Shown here piece after piece: positions 6,351-14,001 of a stretch of 14,001 nucleotides of DNA. The position numbers and the translations under genes are program-made. A model generated the notes under the pieces. The model made no database searches and was not told the DNA's origin. It saw only the letters and a list, made by a program, of their open reading frames with translations. Each line of letters opens with the position of its first letter. Position 1 is the stretch's first letter. The stretch comes from Pseudomonadota bacterium (GTDB lineage: Bacteria; Pseudomonadota; Alphaproteobacteria; Caulobacterales; Caulobacteraceae): assembly GCA_023416055.1 (NCBI GenBank), contig JAEZIH010000009.1, positions 1 through 14,001 on the forward strand. The letters are read 5' to 3'.

Positions 6351-6619
6351 CGGTCCACCTCCCAGATGAAGCCGTAGATCAGCACCCCCACAGCCGCGAG
6401 TGAGGTCACCCGGCGGGCCAGCGACAGGTCGACCTGGGCCAGCACCACCATGTCCAGCACGACCAGCAGGTTGTTGATCGCCAGCAGGATGAAGCAGAGG
6501 GCGCTCCACAACAGCAGCGGCTGGCGCGAATGGCGCCAAGACCGCACCAGCAGGGCCGCGCACGCGGCGCTGGTCAGCAGGCACAGGCCGTAGACGGCCC
6601 CGGGACCCCAGCCCATCAC
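6347..6619 (-). CDS. Small membrane protein, DUF5985-like (first copy)
   Basis: About 90 residues with three hydrophobic helices: VYGLCLLTSAACAALLV, LLLWSALCFILLAINNLLVVL and VTSLAAVGVLIYGFIWEV. A short basic loop RSWRHSRQ joins the first two, as in DUF5985 proteins. Start choice: GGAGG at 6629-6633 lies 9 nt before GTG 6619 and 12 nt before ATG 6616. GTG 6619 gives a GTGA overlap with the upstream stop, the same arrangement as at the next junction, so it is preferred; ATG 6616 is nearly as good. A GTG at 6628 directly abuts the GGAGG and is unlikely. Middle gene of the operon. No catalytic residues are visible; a membrane sensor or channel-like partner role is only a guess. Confidence 0.8.
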   Translation of the reverse strand: MMGWGPGAVYGLCLLTSAACAALLVRSWRHSRQPLLLWSALCFILLAINNLLVVLDMVVLAQVDLSLARRVTSLAAVGVLIYGFIWEVDR

Positions 6620-7008
6620 GACTTCCACCCTCCAAAGCGGAACGAGTCCGCAAAGCCCTTGAGCGGATCCGGCCGCCGCCGCGCAATCGTATTGACCACC
6701 GCCACCGGCCGCTGGCGATAGGCGGCCTCCAGCTCATCGCAAAGGCCCCGCAGCACGGGCGAAGCGGGGGCGTAGCGGAAACCGCCTTCTTCGCGCAGCA
6801 CCAGTCCGGCTCGCTCGAGAACTCCGAGGCAATCGCCCACAAGGGTGGCGTTGGCCCGAAGCTCCGCCACAAGACGGTCGGCCGGCCACAGCCGGTCGGG
6901 ATCGCCTCGCATCAGCAGCAGGGTCTCGAGCGCCCACACCGACGGGATGGCGCTCTCGATGAAGGCCGTGAGGTCGGGACCAAGCGGATCCGACGAGCGT
7001 GCGGTCAT
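6616..7008 (-). CDS. Winged-helix DNA-binding-like protein
   Basis: 130 residues, soluble. Residues about 15-80 look like a winged helix: an AIPSVWALETLLLM helix, WPADRLVAELRANATLVGDC resembling a helix-turn-helix with the recognition helix near VGDCLGVLERAGLV, then a wing LREEGGFRYAP. The C-terminus carries a short helix and an Arg-rich IARRRPDPLKGFADSF segment. The HTH call comes from this pattern, not from a recognised family, so a regulatory role is inferred. The ATG at 7008 has no clear Shine-Dalgarno. First gene of the operon with the two DUF5985-like genes, with 4-nt overlaps throughout. It faces away from the giant kinase across a 254-nt intergenic region and has a good housekeeping-type promoter with a GANTC in the spacer. 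Confidence 0.75.
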   Translation of the reverse strand: MTARSSDPLGPDLTAFIESAIPSVWALETLLLMRGDPDRLWPADRLVAELRANATLVGDCLGVLERAGLVLREEGGFRYAPASPVLRGLCDELEAAYRQRPVAVVNTIARRRPDPLKGFADSFRFGGWKS

Positions 7009-7047
7009 GCGCGCAGGGCTGGGTTGGGCCGGTTCGACATGGCGCCG

Positions 7048-7076
7048 GACCCTAGCGCCTGGGAGTCAGATGGCAA
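7048..7076 (-). promoter_or_regulatory. Putative promoter of the winged-helix/DUF5985 operon
   Basis: Minus strand TTGCCAT (7076-7070), 13-nt spacer, GCTAGGGTC (7056-7048). A GAGTC site (7063-7067) falls inside the spacer, as at the divJ promoter. Predicted start is near 7042, giving a leader of about 34 nt to ATG 7008. Confidence 0.5.
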
Positions 7077-7100
7077 CGCAAGAGATTTCCGTGGACGGCG

Positions 7101-7125
7101 GGAACAAAGCCTGACCGTCGCGGTT
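7101..7125 (+). promoter_or_regulatory. EcfG/SigT-like general stress promoter before the giant kinase
   Basis: GGAAC (7101-7105), 16 nt, GGTT (7122-7125). The alphaproteobacterial general stress sigma factor EcfG (SigT in Caulobacter) recognises GGAAC-N16/17-CGTT, so this differs at one base of the -10. It points toward the kinase operon and would give a leader of about 130 nt to ATG 7263. No housekeeping-type promoter was seen on this strand here. Confidence 0.5.
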
Positions 7126-7250
7126 TCTCGCAGTTGGTTCGGGGGAAGCTGCGCCATGCGATGACGAGAGCCTCAGGATCGGTCGACAGGGTCGGCCGCC
7201 GAGCTCGCGCCATGCCTGGTCTGCGCCTCCGGATGAGGATTCCCCGCTCC

Positions 7251-7255
7251 GAAGG
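7251..7255 (+). promoter_or_regulatory. Shine-Dalgarno GAAGG fixing the giant kinase start
   Basis: GAAGG ends 7 nt before ATG 7263. Earlier in-frame starts (TTG 7134 and internal ATGs) would add an Arg-rich, non-conserved leader and lack such a site. Confidence 0.6.
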
Positions 7256-7262
7256 TCACGAC

Positions 7263-13066
<5,804 letters not shown>

Positions 13067-13067
<1 letters not shown>

Positions 13068-14001
13068 TGGGACAGGCCGCCAGACCCTCCGCCCCGCCGC
13101 TGAAGGCGCGGGTGCTGATCGTCGACGACGACGAGCGCAACGCCTTCGCCGCCTCCGAGGCGCTGGAGGTGCTGGGCCACGAGCTGGTGGTGGCGCGCTC
13201 GGGCGAAGAGGCCCTGCGCCTGCTGCTGGTGCAGGAGTTCGCCGTCATTCTTCTCGACCTGCACATGCCCGGGATGGACGGCTACGAGACTGCGCGCCTG
13301 ATCCGCTCGCATCCGCGCACCCGCGACACGCCGATCGTGTTCGTCACCGCCGTGTTCCGGGACGAGTCGCACATCTTCCAGGCCTATTCGGTCGGGGCGG
13401 TGGACGTGGTGTTCAAGCCGGTCGACCCCTTCATCCTGCGCTCCAAGGTGTCGATCCTCGCCGAGCTGCACCTCAAGACCCTGGAAGTGCGACGCCAGGG
13501 CGAGGAGCGGTCCGCCCTGCTGGAGGAGAACGCCCGTATCAGCGAGCAGAAGCTGGCCGCCGAACTGGCCCTGCGCACCGCGCGCGAGCGTCAGGACGCG
13601 ATCCTCAAGTCGCTGCCGGTGGTCTTCACCGCCCGGACCAGCGTACATCCCTTCGGGGCCCGCTTCGTCAGCGACAGCATCACCCCCCTGACCGGCTTCG
13701 AACCCCAGCGCTTCGTTGACGAGCCCGAGATCGGCCTGGGCCGCATCCATCCCGACGACGTCGAGGGCGTGGCCGATTGCCTGATGAAGGCGGCCGAGTC
13801 CGGATCCTACGCCTGCGAATACCGCTGGCTGTGCGCCGACGGGGAATATCGCACCTTCCTCGACCAAGGGGTGTGGACCGTCGATGAAGACGGCGAGGCC
13901 CAGATCCTGGGCACGCTGCTGGACGTCACCGAGCGCCGTCACCTCGAGGAGCAGCTGACCCAGGCCCGCAAGATGGAGGCGGTCGGCCAGCTGACCGGCG
14001 G
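13067..14001 (+). CDS. Response regulator-PAS-histidine kinase (partial, runs off the window)
   Basis: The ATG at 13067 overlaps the TGA of the giant kinase (TGATG), so the two are translationally coupled and co-transcribed. 311 residues are visible. An N-terminal receiver (about 14-130) has the acidic cluster VDDDE (residues 19-23), phospho-acceptor D64 in LLDLHMPGMDGYE, and K117 in VVFKPVD. A charged linker helix (about 140-175) leads to a PAS domain (about 180-290: LPVVFTARTSV, a GFEPQRF segment, IHPDDVEG, YRWLCADGEYR and the closing LDVTERRHLEEQL). The window ends inside QARKMEAVGQLTGG, which normally runs straight into a HisKA histidine. A kinase core is therefore expected but not visible. 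No separate promoter was seen. Probably a partner that exchanges phosphate with the giant kinase; this is inferred from coupling only. Confidence 0.9.

Noticed and set aside
7134..7262. Upstream extension of the giant kinase to TTG 7134
   Set aside because: Arg-rich and unconserved-looking, with no Shine-Dalgarno. It would begin at the predicted transcription start, while ATG 7263 has GAAGG at 7 nt.

Overview
The window is very GC-rich, with densely packed, overlapping genes. It looks like a chromosomal segment of an alphaproteobacterium of the Caulobacterales (Caulobacter/Brevundimonas/Phenylobacterium group). The evidence is a DivJ-type cell-cycle kinase, a fliQ-fliR-flhB operon behind a CtrA-like box, GANTC (CcrM-type) sites inside promoters, a recurrent TTGnnnn-N13-nCTAGGnTC promoter layout, and frequent GTG/TTG starts. 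No tRNA, rRNA, CRISPR array, transposase or integrase was seen, and no gene-free stretch exceeds about 255 bases.

Layout. 1-167: tail of a gene resembling the DUF6456 family. 285-818: a secreted protein of unknown function with a TTG start. 822-1256 (-): a stand-alone SufE. 1426-3120: a membrane histidine kinase, probably DivJ. 3124-5230 (-): the flagellar export operon fliQ, fliR, flhB, transcribed in that order. 5392-6090: folE (GTP cyclohydrolase I). 6087-7008 (-): a three-gene operon of a winged-helix protein and two small DUF5985-like membrane proteins. 7263-13067: a giant soluble hybrid histidine kinase of 1934 residues. 13067 to the window end: a receiver-PAS-kinase, coupled to the giant kinase by a 1-nt overlap.

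How the parts relate. The first 9 kb or so holds housekeeping and cell-cycle/flagellar functions, consistent with CtrA/GcrA/CcrM control. The right half is a signalling locus. The giant kinase has ten 92- to 97-residue poly-HAMP units plus a half unit, a GAF domain, a coiled coil, HisKA-HATPase and two intact receivers flanking a degenerate one. Its HAMP array resembles that of fungal group III (Nik1/Os-1) osmosensor kinases. A GGAAC-N16-GGTT element upstream resembles the EcfG/SigT general stress promoter, so this two-kinase operon may be a stress or osmotic phosphorelay. The divergent winged-helix/DUF5985 operon shares the intergenic region and may be connected, but nothing in the sequence proves that. 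All three convergent gene pairs end within 3 nt of each other or overlap by 4 nt.
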